From: Nakamurella antarctica
Lineage (GTDB): Bacteria > Actinomycetota > Actinomycetes > Mycobacteriales > Nakamurellaceae
Assembly: GCF_003860405.1 (NCBI RefSeq)
Contig: NZ_CP034170.1
Span: 2,480,001 to 2,544,000, forward strand
DNA: 64,000 nucleotides
Direction: 5' to 3'
Of the stretch, positions 18,475-27,023 are shown one piece after another. Numbering within the stretch: position 1 is the stretch's first letter; every line of letters begins with the position of its first letter. A program made the translations under genes and the position numbers. The notes under the pieces were generated by a model. It was not told the DNA's origin, made no database searches, and saw only the letters and a list, made by a program, of their open reading frames with translations.

Positions 18475-19178
18475 CCGCAGCAATCTCCACCACTGACACC
18501 ACCACCGCTGAAGTGATTGGCGCCGATGTCGACGTTGCCGCCCCTCCCCTCACCGACCGTTCCGTTGCTCCGGATCAGCCGGTCTTCCTCGCCGACGAGG
18601 TTGCCAGCATAGTTACGCTGCCCGCCACCGATGGCGTGCCCGCGGCGAATGCTGTGGCGCTCACCTCTATCACGTCGGAAATCACGCTGGCCAACCTGCC
18701 CGGCCGCGAACTGGATTCCCTGGAGTTGCTCGACCTGGCTGCCGGAATCGCCAACGATCCGTCCCAGTGGGAGGAGCACGTGGCCTTCAGCGACGACAAG
18801 CGGCACTACGTCTCGCTGCACCGCGATGCCCACGTCGATGTCTGGGTCTTGTGCTGGACCCCGCAGAACGACACCGGCTGGCACGACCACGACATCTCCT
18901 CGGGCGCCGTGGCCGTCACCCAAGGCACGTTGACCGAACACAACCTCTCGGTTTCCGCACCGAGCCTTGCCACAGCAGTCCCGGCAGGCAAAGTTTTCAG
19001 CTTCGGACCCGAGCACATTCACCGGTTGACGGGCTTGGACGCTGGCAGCGTCTCCATCCACGCCTACTCTCCGCCGCTGTGGCGGATGGGGCAGTACATG
19101 GTCAGCAAGGCTGGCATCCTGCGGCGCACCTCGGTGTCTTACGCGGACGAGCTGCGGCCGTTAGACGACATGATCTAA
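18471..19178 (+). CDS. Cysteine-dioxygenase-like cupin (thiol dioxygenase family)
   Basis: A 235-residue protein with the thiol-dioxygenase cupin core. WHDHDISSGAVAVTQGTL (residues about 137-154) supplies two Fe(II) His ligands (H138, H140) and the Gly that replaces the cross-linking Cys in bacterial enzymes. FGPEHIHRLTGL (about 178-189) supplies the third His. The first 75 residues are Thr/Ala rich and not part of the fold. GGAGGT eight bases before the ATG is a near-perfect ribosome site. Family members oxidise cysteine or 3-mercaptopropionate to sulfinates. Coupling to an amidohydrolase suggests a less common thiol or a different substrate. Confidence 0.85.
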   Translation: MTAAISTTDTTTAEVIGADVDVAAPPLTDRSVAPDQPVFLADEVASIVTLPATDGVPAANAVALTSITSEITLANLPGRELDSLELLDLAAGIANDPSQWEEHVAFSDDKRHYVSLHRDAHVDVWVLCWTPQNDTGWHDHDISSGAVAVTQGTLTEHNLSVSAPSLATAVPAGKVFSFGPEHIHRLTGLDAGSVSIHAYSPPLWRMGQYMVSKAGILRRTSVSYADELRPLDDMI

Positions 19179-19179
19179 C

Positions 19180-20961
19180 TCAGGACAACCGTGTTACTAG
19201 CGAAAGCTCTGCTGCCAGCAACTCTGACAATGCAGGCAGCAGAGCCTCCGCTAGTTCGATATCGGCCGTGAGGTCGCGATCATTCATTCCAGCCGGCAGC
19301 GCTTCGCAGATCGCCATCGCAGCAACAACTTCAGGGTTAGCGGCTCGTACGCCTCGAAGGCGGATAGCTCTGACGGCAGCGACAAGTTCGCACGCGAGCA
19401 GCGACCGCAGCGCCGCAGCAGCAGTCATCGCTTTCCGCGCAGCGAGGGAGGCGAAGCTCGCATCCTCCTCGACGCCCCGGGAAATTACCACCGTCTGCAA
19501 GCCCACCGGGGTTGCGGCAAAACGGATGTCGCCTAGGGCGCTTGCCGCGACATATTCCAACACCATGATTCCGGATGCCACAGGCGCCCCGCTGCCGAGG
19601 AAAGGAGCTAACCCCGTGAACTCCGGCTCGGTGAGGCTAGCAATCCTGGCTTGGATCAACTGCGCAGACTGCGCTAACGCGATCACCGCGGTGTCCAAGG
19701 CTTGACCGAGGTAGGCGGCATGGAAACCCGCGTGGTGCGCCAGCTCACCTTCGGTGTCATCTTCAGTGTCACCTTCGGTGAGCAGCAACGGGTTCTCGCT
19801 GGGGGCATTGGCATATTTACCGATCACCACCTCTAATGCAGCTACCGCCTCCAGTGCAGGACCGTGGGCCTGCGGTATCGCTCGCAGCCCGAATGGATCC
19901 TGAATCCGGGCGGGCGCGTTCGCGCCCACTGTGAGGGTCCGTAGCCAGCGCATGGCTGTGGCGGCGCCGGGAAACGGGGTGGCGTTCTCCACCGCTGTCG
20001 AATACGCCTCGGCGTTGCCATCGATGGCGAGGAAGGTGAGGCCAGAAACGACAACATAGGCCCTGCAGAGCATCTCGAGTTCAGACCACCCCAGGGCCGC
20101 GTCTGCGATCACCGCAGCATTACTGCTGATGAACGGGAGCGCATCGTGCACGCCGAAACCAACGGGATCAAGATGTCCCTGCGATGTCCCGACCTCGCCA
20201 AGCAGCGCCAGCGCGGTGGTGGCCAAGGCGGATAGGTCACCAGTTCCGATGCTGCCGAACTCGCGGATCCTCGGTAGCGCATCTTGGGCGACCATCGAAG
20301 CGAGGGCGTCAACGATTGCTGGCGACGCGCCGCTACCACCGCGGGCCAGCTGGTTCAGCCTCACGAGCAACATAGCGCGCACCCTGACGTCATCCCGGGT
20401 TGCGCCTGCCGACGTGGCATGCGAGCGCAAAAGATTGATGGCGTGCGCGTCGAGATCCTCGTCTAACGCGGGCTGGGCCGCCCCGGCGGGCTCGTCTAAC
20501 GCGGGCTGGGCCGCCCCGGCGGGCTGGGCCGCTGCAGCCTCGGTGGGGGGGCCAATTGAGACATTGCGGTTAGCTCCCACCCCCGTCGACCTGCCGTAGA
20601 CCGGCCGCTGGGCCGAAACCTCGACGGCGAAACGATAGGACGCAGCGACCCTCTCGCGCGCCGTACTGGTGAGGGCGCACTCAATGGGTGCTCCGGCCAA
20701 CTCCGCAATCTCGCTTGCCCGCAAGTCGCGTCCGCTGATTTCAAGCAAGATGCTGCCCTTCTGACCAGAACCTGATGGCGCAGACTCTACGGTTCTGGGT
20801 CTGTCCAGATAAAACACACCACAGTGCGGGGCGCGCGAGGCGTTGACGCCCCGAAGAGGCAGCGTCGAGCGCCAACCCGTCATGTTTCGCGCAGATTGCG
20901 TCATGATTCTCTTGTGTAACAGTGCGGTCAGGGTCTTCCGCCGCGGCGTCACAAGTGCCAA
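19180..20961 (-). CDS. Histidine/aromatic ammonia-lyase homologue with altered MIO motif
   Basis: A 593-residue member of the HAL/PAL fold. Conserved family positions are present: VYGRSTGVG (Y122, catalytic Tyr loop), NLLRSHATSAG, DPFGLRAIPQ (substrate Arg) and VEEDASFASLAARK (the QEDHVSM-equivalent Glu). The A-S-G tripeptide that cyclises into the MIO prosthetic group reads G239-T240-G241 within FGSIGTGDLSALA, one residue shorter than in HAL, so MIO may not form. Residues 137-168 hold an Ala/Pro insert with an exact 11-residue duplication. The first about 65 residues lack family similarity; starts at 20904 or 20883 are alternatives. It diverges from the IclR gene, a likely shared regulator. 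Confidence 0.82.
   Translation of the reverse strand: MALVTPRRKTLTALLHKRIMTQSARNMTGWRSTLPLRGVNASRAPHCGVFYLDRPRTVESAPSGSGQKGSILLEISGRDLRASEIAELAGAPIECALTSTARERVAASYRFAVEVSAQRPVYGRSTGVGANRNVSIGPPTEAAAAQPAGAAQPALDEPAGAAQPALDEDLDAHAINLLRSHATSAGATRDDVRVRAMLLVRLNQLARGGSGASPAIVDALASMVAQDALPRIREFGSIGTGDLSALATTALALLGEVGTSQGHLDPVGFGVHDALPFISSNAAVIADAALGWSELEMLCRAYVVVSGLTFLAIDGNAEAYSTAVENATPFPGAATAMRWLRTLTVGANAPARIQDPFGLRAIPQAHGPALEAVAALEVVIGKYANAPSENPLLLTEGDTEDDTEGELAHHAGFHAAYLGQALDTAVIALAQSAQLIQARIASLTEPEFTGLAPFLGSGAPVASGIMVLEYVAASALGDIRFAATPVGLQTVVISRGVEEDASFASLAARKAMTAAAALRSLLACELVAAVRAIRLRGVRAANPEVVAAMAICEALPAGMNDRDLTADIELAEALLPALSELLAAELSLVTRLS
20458..20523. repeat. 33-bp tandem duplication inside the ammonia-lyase homologue
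   Basis: Two exact 33-base copies, 20458-20490 and 20491-20523, code for DEPAGAAQPAL twice in the insert between the YG and SHA motifs of the lyase. The duplication keeps frame and leaves the catalytic core untouched, consistent with a recent slippage event in an unstructured loop. Confidence 0.9.
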
Positions 20962-21095
20962 TATGTCATCAGGCAGCAGTCAATTTTCACCAAATGACAA
21001 TTCGACGCGCCCGAATGCACTGCAGCTGCTTCTCGCGGGTCACACCTAGACACACAGCAGTACACCGGATGCACCGAGATGGTGAGGGGGAAAGC

Positions 21096-21938
21096 GTGAC
21101 TAAAGCAACTGATCACACGTCTAGACCCTCGCGCGCCGTAGCGCTCTCGCAGATCGTCTCGGCTAACCCCGCGCTCGCGCCCAGCCCCGCGCTCGCGCCA
21201 TTGGTGAGCTCGACCCGGACCGTCGACCGCGCGCTCGACCTACTCGCTGAAGTCTGCGCGGAGGGCGCTCTCAGCTTGAGCGAAGTAGCCAAGCGCGCCG
21301 ACCTGCCCGTCAGCACTGCCCTTCGGCTGCTTCGCACCCTCGAGCGGGCAAACTTTCTGATCCGCGGCGAAACCGGCATGTTCGAGGCGGGGACCCGACT
21401 CATCCAGCTCGGGGCCGCCGCCTTCGGTCGACAGTCTCTGGTGCCGCTAGCGCAGCCTTCACTGCAGCGGTTGGTTCACGCCACGGGCGAAACGGCTTAC
21501 GTCAGCAAACTCGGCCCGGGCAACAGCGCTCTCTACCTGGGCATCGTTGAAGGAACGCACGCGATCCGGCACACCAGCTGGGTGGGTCGTACCGTTCCCC
21601 TCGACGGAACCGCCGTTGGCTTCGCATTGCGCGACATCGTTGGCGACCAAGGGTATGTCGCGTTGCGCTCAGCGGTTGAACCCGATGTCACGGCAATTGC
21701 GGCGCCGATTAAGCGACCGGGAGGCATTGCAGGCGCACTCTCCATCCTCGGACCCACGTACCGTATTGATGACGTCCAGTTGGCCGAGTTCGGGCGACTT
21801 GTCGCGCTGGAGGCTGCCACGGTGGCAGCAAACTTTTTCATCGGCGTCGGGCCTTCGTCGGTGGAGGACCCCCCGCTTGTAGCAACATCCGTCCATCTCT
21901 CGGAGAGAGACAAGTACAAGAAAGTTGCCACCGGATGA
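21096..21938 (+). CDS. IclR-family transcriptional regulator
   Basis: A 280-residue DNA-binding regulator. The winged helix spans about residues 45-100, with the recognition region LSEVAKRADLPVSTALRLLRTL. The C-terminal effector-binding domain has the family pattern GETAYVSKLGPGNSALYLG and later RTVPLDGTAVGFAL. GTG 21096 is chosen because GAGGGGGAAAGC lies directly before it; upstream in-frame starts have no site. Its stop overlaps the ABC ATPase start by four bases, so the regulator is co-transcribed with the importer it probably controls. It may also control the divergent lyase. The inducer should be the imported compound or a product. Confidence 0.9.
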   Translation: MTKATDHTSRPSRAVALSQIVSANPALAPSPALAPLVSSTRTVDRALDLLAEVCAEGALSLSEVAKRADLPVSTALRLLRTLERANFLIRGETGMFEAGTRLIQLGAAAFGRQSLVPLAQPSLQRLVHATGETAYVSKLGPGNSALYLGIVEGTHAIRHTSWVGRTVPLDGTAVGFALRDIVGDQGYVALRSAVEPDVTAIAAPIKRPGGIAGALSILGPTYRIDDVQLAEFGRLVALEAATVAANFFIGVGPSSVEDPPLVATSVHLSERDKYKKVATG

Positions 21939-23077
21939 TTCGTTTTGACTCGGTAACCAAGCGCTACCCCGACGGCACCCTGGCGGTCGACGACCTGAGC
22001 TTCACCGCTCCGACCGGCAAGATTACGGTGTTGGTTGGGCCGTCCGGCTGCGGCAAAACGACATCGCTGCGCATGATCAACCGGTTGATCGAGCCCACCT
22101 CGGGCACCATCTGGATTGACGATCGTGACGCCTCGCAGATCTCGGCCACCCAGCTTCGCCGAGGCATCGGCTACGTCATTCAGCACGCCGGTCTGTTTCC
22201 GCACCGCACGATCGTCGACAATGTAGCCACAGTTCCGATATTGCTCGGCACCCCCAAAAAGCAAGCCAGGATGGCCGCATTGGAACTGATGGAACGCGTG
22301 GGCCTGGATCCCATGTTCGCCAACCGTTATCCCGCACAGCTTTCCGGCGGCCAACAACAACGCGTAGGCGTTGCCAGAGCTTTGGCCTCGGACCCGCCGG
22401 TGATGCTGATGGACGAACCGTTCAGCGCCGTCGACCCGGTGGTACGCGCCCAGTTGCACGAGGAATTCCTGCGCCTGCAAAGCGATCTCGGTAAGACCAT
22501 CATCATGGTCACCCACGATATCGACGAGGCCGTGAAGCTGGGAGATCAGATTGCGGTGTTACAGGTGGGCGGCCATCTCGCCCAGCTCGCCTCGCCGCAT
22601 GAACTCCTCACCCGCCCGGTCAACGACTTTGTTGCCGACTTCGTCGGCCGTGATCGGGGCTATCGCTCGCTTAGCTTCGAAAAATCTGGCTCTCTTCCGA
22701 CCCGAGGCGAGCCGACCGTCGAGCTGGGAAGCGAGGTGAGCGCCGCCCGCGCGCTTGCCATCGACGACTGGATTCTGGTGGCAAACAGCGACGGCAAACC
22801 ACTGGGTTGGTTGTGCACCTCGTTGGCACCCGCCGGGGCCGTCCGCGAAGACATGCTCTTCCGCGGCGGCACGATCGCAGCATCAGACGGCACCCTGCGT
22901 CAAGCATTGGACGCCACGCTGTCCTCCCCGTCTGGCCGCGGAGTCATCGTCACCCCAGACGGTGTTCTGATCGGCACCGTCACCGCCACCGAGGTGGTCG
23001 AGCGAATCACCACGAACGCCGGTGACGCGCGCGCTGAGCATTCATCCTCCGGTTCTCCTGCCGGGGCCACCCAATGA
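21935..23077 (+). CDS. Quaternary-amine/osmoprotectant ABC transporter ATPase (OpuCA/ProV type)
   Basis: A 380-residue ATPase with Walker A GPSGCGKTT (near residue 33), Q-loop GYVIQHAGLFPHRT, signature LSGGQQQRVGVARAL, Walker B VMLMDEPFSAVDP and switch TMVTHDIDEA-like (IIMVTHDIDEA). After residue about 240 comes a C-terminal part with weak CBS-like pattern (DGTLRQALDATL ... GVIVTPDGVLIGTVTATEV), the regulatory module of OpuA/OpuC ATPases. It sits directly after and overlaps the IclR gene. The class imports glycine betaine, choline, carnitine and other quaternary amines. The exact substrate is not readable here. Confidence 0.9.
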   Translation: MIRFDSVTKRYPDGTLAVDDLSFTAPTGKITVLVGPSGCGKTTSLRMINRLIEPTSGTIWIDDRDASQISATQLRRGIGYVIQHAGLFPHRTIVDNVATVPILLGTPKKQARMAALELMERVGLDPMFANRYPAQLSGGQQQRVGVARALASDPPVMLMDEPFSAVDPVVRAQLHEEFLRLQSDLGKTIIMVTHDIDEAVKLGDQIAVLQVGGHLAQLASPHELLTRPVNDFVADFVGRDRGYRSLSFEKSGSLPTRGEPTVELGSEVSAARALAIDDWILVANSDGKPLGWLCTSLAPAGAVREDMLFRGGTIAASDGTLRQALDATLSSPSGRGVIVTPDGVLIGTVTATEVVERITTNAGDARAEHSSSGSPAGATQ

Positions 23078-23781
23078 CGACGGCTGGTGGCAGCCCCACG
23101 ATGCTTCTTGCCAGCGATAACAGCACGCCCTGGGGCTATTTTGGGAATAACTCTGACCAGGTGCTCGGATATTTCTGGGAGCATCTGTGGCTCTCGGTAC
23201 TCCCAGTAGTTCTCGGCTTGATCATCGCCATGCCCATCGGCTACCTCGCCCGTCGCGTGAAGTGGACCTACACGCCGCTAGTAACGGTGAGCGGTCTGCT
23301 CTATACGATTCCGTCGATCGCGCTGTTCGTGTTGGCGCCGCAGATACTCGGCACAAAAATTCTCAGCCCCGTCAATGTCGTCATACCTTTGACGCTCTAT
23401 ACGGTTGCGCTGATGGTCCGGGTGATCGCCGACGGGCTCGCCGCGGTTCCCGAACACGTCCTTCAGTCGGCATCGGCCATGGGCTACAACAGGTTTGAGC
23501 GGCTGCTCAAAGTTGAGTTGCCCATTGCCGTGCCTGTGATCTCGGCCGGTCTGCGAGTCGCCGTCGTCGGCAACGTGGGAATGGTCGCAGTAGCAATCAC
23601 CATTGGCGTTCAACAACTCGGAACCCTGTTCATCACCGGATTTCAAAAACAAGCGTTCGGCCAAGGACCGATTGTTCTCGGCATCATCCTGAGCGTTGTC
23701 CTCGCACTGTTCCTGGATAGTTTGCTCGTCCTCGGTACCAAGGTGCTGACCCCCTGGCGTAAGGCGGTGAGCGCCACGTGA
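23074..23781 (+). CDS. Quaternary-amine ABC transporter permease 1
   Basis: A 235-residue membrane permease of the OpuCB/ProW type. Six hydrophobic segments are visible starting at HLWLSVLPVVLGLIIAMPIG. The conserved coupling (EAA) loop is AVPEHVLQSASAMGYNRFERLLKVELP near residues 126-152, which docks to the ATPase. Four-base overlaps on both sides (with the ATPase and with permease 2) indicate coupled synthesis. Like its partner it has no fused binding domain; the separate lipoprotein gene at 24676 supplies that function. Confidence 0.9.
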   Translation: MTTAGGSPTMLLASDNSTPWGYFGNNSDQVLGYFWEHLWLSVLPVVLGLIIAMPIGYLARRVKWTYTPLVTVSGLLYTIPSIALFVLAPQILGTKILSPVNVVIPLTLYTVALMVRVIADGLAAVPEHVLQSASAMGYNRFERLLKVELPIAVPVISAGLRVAVVGNVGMVAVAITIGVQQLGTLFITGFQKQAFGQGPIVLGIILSVVLALFLDSLLVLGTKVLTPWRKAVSAT

Positions 23782-24572
23782 TCGACGAAATCAGCAACTA
23801 CCTCTCCGACCCGAAAACGTGGTCAGGGAAGAGGACCTTGCCCATCAGGTTCCTCGAGCATCTTCAGTACTCGGCTACCGCATTGATCATCGCCCTACTC
23901 ATCGCGCTCCCCCTCGGGCTGCTCATTGGTCACACCGGCAAAGGAGCTGGTCCCGTCATTGCGGTGGCTAACGCCCTGCGAGCCCTCCCGACGTTAGGTC
24001 TGCTCTTCTTCTTCGTCGTGTTGCTCTCGTCGCAGTTTCCGGGTAAGGGCGACACAGCCTTTCTCATTCCCACGCTCATTGTGCTGCTGCTACTGGCCAT
24101 CCCTTCTATCCTGGCCAACACCATCGCGGGAATCCAGAACGTGGACCCGGCGGCGCGTGATGCTGCGTTCGGCCTGGGGATGACCCGAACGCAAGTTCTC
24201 CTGCGGGTGGAGGCGCCCAACGCGATGCCGCTCATCATGTCTGGGATTCGGTCAGCGACCCTCCAGGTGATCGCCACCGCCACCATTGCCGCAGCAACAC
24301 CGTTGGGTGGGCTCGGCAGGCTGATCTTTGACGGCCTGGCCCGACAAGACTTCGGAATGATGATCGTCGGCGCGCTCCTGGTGTCCCTGCTGGCCATCGG
24401 CATCGACCTCCTGCTAGCCGGGTTGGGCCGCCTCATCACCTCACGCGGAGTCACCGGGCGCTTCTCGACCAAAAGCTCCGCGGCCTCGCAAGGTCTAGGC
24501 ACTCACGATCGCGGTGACGACGACTCCACCCTCGCTCACGAAATGCCCATCGAAGTGAAAGCGAGGGTTTGA
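23778..24572 (+). CDS. Quaternary-amine ABC transporter permease 2
   Basis: A 264-residue second permease (OpuCD type). The membrane part begins at FLEHLQYSATALIIALLIALPLGLL. Its EAA loop is VDPAARDAAFGLGMTRTQVLLRVEAP near residues 121-146. The last about 40 residues after RLITSRGVTGRF are polar and acidic (DRGDDDSTLAHEMPIEVKARV), a cytoplasmic tail absent from most homologues. It is start-coupled to permease 1. A 103-base gap separates it from the binding-protein gene, enough for a separate ribosome site or mRNA-stability element. Confidence 0.9.
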   Translation: MIDEISNYLSDPKTWSGKRTLPIRFLEHLQYSATALIIALLIALPLGLLIGHTGKGAGPVIAVANALRALPTLGLLFFFVVLLSSQFPGKGDTAFLIPTLIVLLLLAIPSILANTIAGIQNVDPAARDAAFGLGMTRTQVLLRVEAPNAMPLIMSGIRSATLQVIATATIAAATPLGGLGRLIFDGLARQDFGMMIVGALLVSLLAIGIDLLLAGLGRLITSRGVTGRFSTKSSAASQGLGTHDRGDDDSTLAHEMPIEVKARV

Positions 24573-24675
24573 ATCAAAAGTCTGTAGCTTTGAGAGCCGG
24601 ACCGCTACGGACAATCGCTTGCACCCTCCCTACCGCCTACCCAACGCCGCATCCACTCACTCACCAGGAGAGATT

Positions 24676-25737
24676 ATGAAAAGAACTGGAACCATCTTCA
24701 CCGCACTTGCCGCCGGCACTGCCCTGCTGCTGACCGCCTGTGGCAGCAGCTCAGACTCCGCAGCTTCCTCTGCGTCATCTGCCGCCCCGGCTGCTTCGTC
24801 AAGCGAAGCCCCGGCCGCTTCCGCCTCGTCGCCTGCTTCCGCCTCGTCTTCCGCTTCCGCCTCGTCTTCCGCTGAATCCACGCCTGCCGACTCGTCGTCG
24901 GCGCCCTCGTCCTCCGCGGCCGCAGCGGGTGGAACCACCGGCACCATCAAGATCGGATCGGCCAACTTCCCCGAGGCGGTGCTCTTGGGGGAGATCTACG
25001 CCAGCGTCCTCGAAGCCAAAGGCATCAAGGTCGAGCGCAATCTGAACATCGGGTCGCGCGAGACCTACCTTCCCGCCCTGCAAGACGGCTCGATCGACCT
25101 GCTCCCCGAGTACAGCGGAACCCTGCTGCAATACTTCGACAAAGCGGCCACTGCCGTTTCGTCTGAGGATGTCTACACCGCGCTCGGCGCGGCCCTCCCA
25201 GCAACGCTCACGGTGTTGAAGCAGTCCGATGCCCAGGACAAGGACTCCGTCACCGTCACCAAGGAAATCGCAGAAAAGTACAAGCTGAAGTCACTAGAAG
25301 ACCTCGCTGCTGTGTCCGGTGATCTCACCTACGGTGGACCCGCAGAAATCGAGCAGCGGCCATCCGGCCTGCCAGGACTCAAGGCCACCTACGGCATCGT
25401 TTTCGGTGACTTTCTCGTCACCGATGCGGGCGGCCCTTTGACGGTCAACGGGCTTATCAACAAGCAGATCGACGCCGGGGACATCTTCACCACCGATCCT
25501 TCCATCCTGGACAACGGCTTTGTGGTCCTGGACGACCCGAAGAACTTCTTCACCGCACAGAACATCCTGCCGCTCATCAACAAGACGAAGGCGACGCCAG
25601 AAGTCACCGACGCCCTCAACGCCGCCTCCGCCAAGATCACCACCAAGGCCCTCACCGAGCTCCTTAAGAAGGTCTACGCCGGCGCCAGCGAAGCCGACGT
25701 TGCCAAGGCGTGGGTCACCGAAGTTGGGCTCAGCTAA
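24676..25737 (+). CDS. Osmoprotectant/quaternary-amine-binding lipoprotein (OpuAC family)
   Basis: A 353-residue extracellular binding protein. The start ATG 24676 follows CAGGAG, and the signal ends in the lipobox LTAC (Cys at residue 22). Residues about 24-90 are almost only Ser, Ala, Pro and Glu, a long tether similar in style to that of BmpA in this window. The OpuAC domain begins TIKIGSANFPEAVLLGEIYA and includes LLPEYSGTLLQYFD and DAGDIFTTDPSI. The cation-pi cage that would reveal the ligand cannot be assigned by eye. It is the last gene of the iclR-ABC operon and is followed by a terminator. Confidence 0.9.
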   Translation: MKRTGTIFTALAAGTALLLTACGSSSDSAASSASSAAPAASSSEAPAASASSPASASSSASASSSAESTPADSSSAPSSSAAAAGGTTGTIKIGSANFPEAVLLGEIYASVLEAKGIKVERNLNIGSRETYLPALQDGSIDLLPEYSGTLLQYFDKAATAVSSEDVYTALGAALPATLTVLKQSDAQDKDSVTVTKEIAEKYKLKSLEDLAAVSGDLTYGGPAEIEQRPSGLPGLKATYGIVFGDFLVTDAGGPLTVNGLINKQIDAGDIFTTDPSILDNGFVVLDDPKNFFTAQNILPLINKTKATPEVTDALNAASAKITTKALTELLKKVYAGASEADVAKAWVTEVGLS

Positions 25738-25790
25738 ACCTGTCGTAGAGCTTCGCAGTCTGGGCATGCTTGAGTACCAAAGCCGCATCT

Positions 25791-25870
25791 GAGCTGCGGG
25801 TGGCTTCTCCGCGCTGCGCGCTGGCTTCTCCGCGCTGCGGGTGGCTTCTCCGCGCTGCGGGCTGGCTTTG
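25791..25870. repeat. Degenerate 20-bp tandem repeat after the binding-protein gene
   Basis: About three and a half copies of a unit close to GCGCTGCGGGTGGCTTCTCC lie just behind the opuAC-like stop codon and before the terminator. Unit length varies between 20 and 21 bases. It is non-coding in all convincing frames. Confidence 0.8.
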
Positions 25871-25872
25871 CA

Positions 25873-25909
25873 GGGCGCCGCTCGAATCTTTGCGATTCGG
25901 GCGGCGCCC
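25873..25909 (+). terminator. Rho-independent terminator of the ABC importer operon
   Basis: Arms 25873-25888 and 25894-25909 (16 bases, one G-T wobble) around a 5-base loop, followed seven bases later by TTTTT (25917-25921). It closes the iclR-ABC transcript and isolates it from the LacI gene at 26013. Confidence 0.85.
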
Positions 25910-26012
25910 TTCGGCATTTTTGGCTCAGATTTTGGTGTGGATTTGCCCCAGATCTGGGTAACCGTCAACTTGGAGGAGCGAGGCCGACGGACTCCCCGGA
26001 TAAGGTGAGGTA

Positions 26013-27023
26013 ATGCCGGATCGAGGACGACCCACACTGCGCGATATCGCCGCAGACACGGGACTCTCGTCGGCGACGGTGTCCTACGCTCTACGCGGGC
26101 TACATGTTCCAGAAAATACCCAAGCCCGTGTGCGGGAGTCAGCAGAACGCCTCGGGTATCAAGTGGACCCCATCGCGAGGGCGCTCGCCTCCGGTCGCAC
26201 CGGTTATGTAGGAATTTTGGTCGGCTCCCAGGCCGACATGTGGCAACAGTCCGTCGCCTCTGCGCTGGGCAGGGGGCTGCTGGGTGCTGGCCTGCATGCG
26301 CTCGTCGTAGACGCTGGCAACGACGCCGACCTTGAAGCCTCGCTCGCGCAAAGGCTGGTTGACCAACGCGTCGACGCACTGATAGTGATGCCGGTGAACC
26401 CGCGTGGGGCGCACTGGCCAACCATTGCGCAACGGACAGTGCTGGTGTCTATTGGCGACAGCCTCCCCCGTACGGGAACCGCCGCCGAGGTGGTCTTCGA
26501 CAATGCCGCTGGCGTGACGGATGCAATGAATAGGCTCGCTGCCGCTGGTCACAAACGGATTACCGTTCTCACCCCCAGCGCTGTGTCCACTCCCGACAAG
26601 CCTGCCGAAGAGGTGGTGAAGGATCTCGCGGAGGAACTCGGTGTCAGCGTCGACGTGTGTACCGCCCCACACGATATGCAAGGAGCCACCGAGGTAGCTC
26701 TGGCAATCCTCCGGGGTGACGCCCACCCAACTGCCTTCCTGTGCTTGGCGGACTCCATCGCATTTGGCGTCTATGCAGCCTCACGAGAATTGGGCCTGCG
26801 CATCCCCGAAGATTTATCGGTGGTGGGTTTCGACGACCGCCCCGTTTCAGCATTGCTGACGCCGCCGCTCGCCACCTACAGCTGGCCGGTCGACGACCTC
26901 GTGGCCGAGGTGGTAGAGCGGACCGTGCACTCCCTCGAGACGGGCAAGCGAAGCCGAAAGCGAACACTGACTGCCACTCCCCAAATCCGCGCATCGCTGG
27001 GCCAGATGCCGGGGGCTCGATGA
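26013..27023 (+). CDS. LacI-family transcriptional regulator
   Basis: A 336-residue repressor. The N-terminal helix-turn-helix reads PTLRDIAADTGLSSATVSYAL (residues about 7-27) with the hinge helix ARALASGRTGYVGIL (near 57). The periplasmic-binding-protein-like domain follows, with LPRTGTAAEVVFDNAAGV and LRIPEDLSVVGFDDRPVS. The family binds palindromic operators and responds to sugars, nucleosides or similar small molecules. The gene overlaps hutD by four bases. Whether it regulates hutD itself, the neighbouring importer/lyase block, or a distant gene is not visible. Confidence 0.92.
   Translation: MPDRGRPTLRDIAADTGLSSATVSYALRGLHVPENTQARVRESAERLGYQVDPIARALASGRTGYVGILVGSQADMWQQSVASALGRGLLGAGLHALVVDAGNDADLEASLAQRLVDQRVDALIVMPVNPRGAHWPTIAQRTVLVSIGDSLPRTGTAAEVVFDNAAGVTDAMNRLAAAGHKRITVLTPSAVSTPDKPAEEVVKDLAEELGVSVDVCTAPHDMQGATEVALAILRGDAHPTAFLCLADSIAFGVYAASRELGLRIPEDLSVVGFDDRPVSALLTPPLATYSWPVDDLVAEVVERTVHSLETGKRSRKRTLTATPQIRASLGQMPGAR

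Noticed and set aside
25294-26421. 375-codon minus-strand frame across the importer terminator
   Set aside because: It crosses a terminator and two convincing plus-strand genes and has no recognisable domain.
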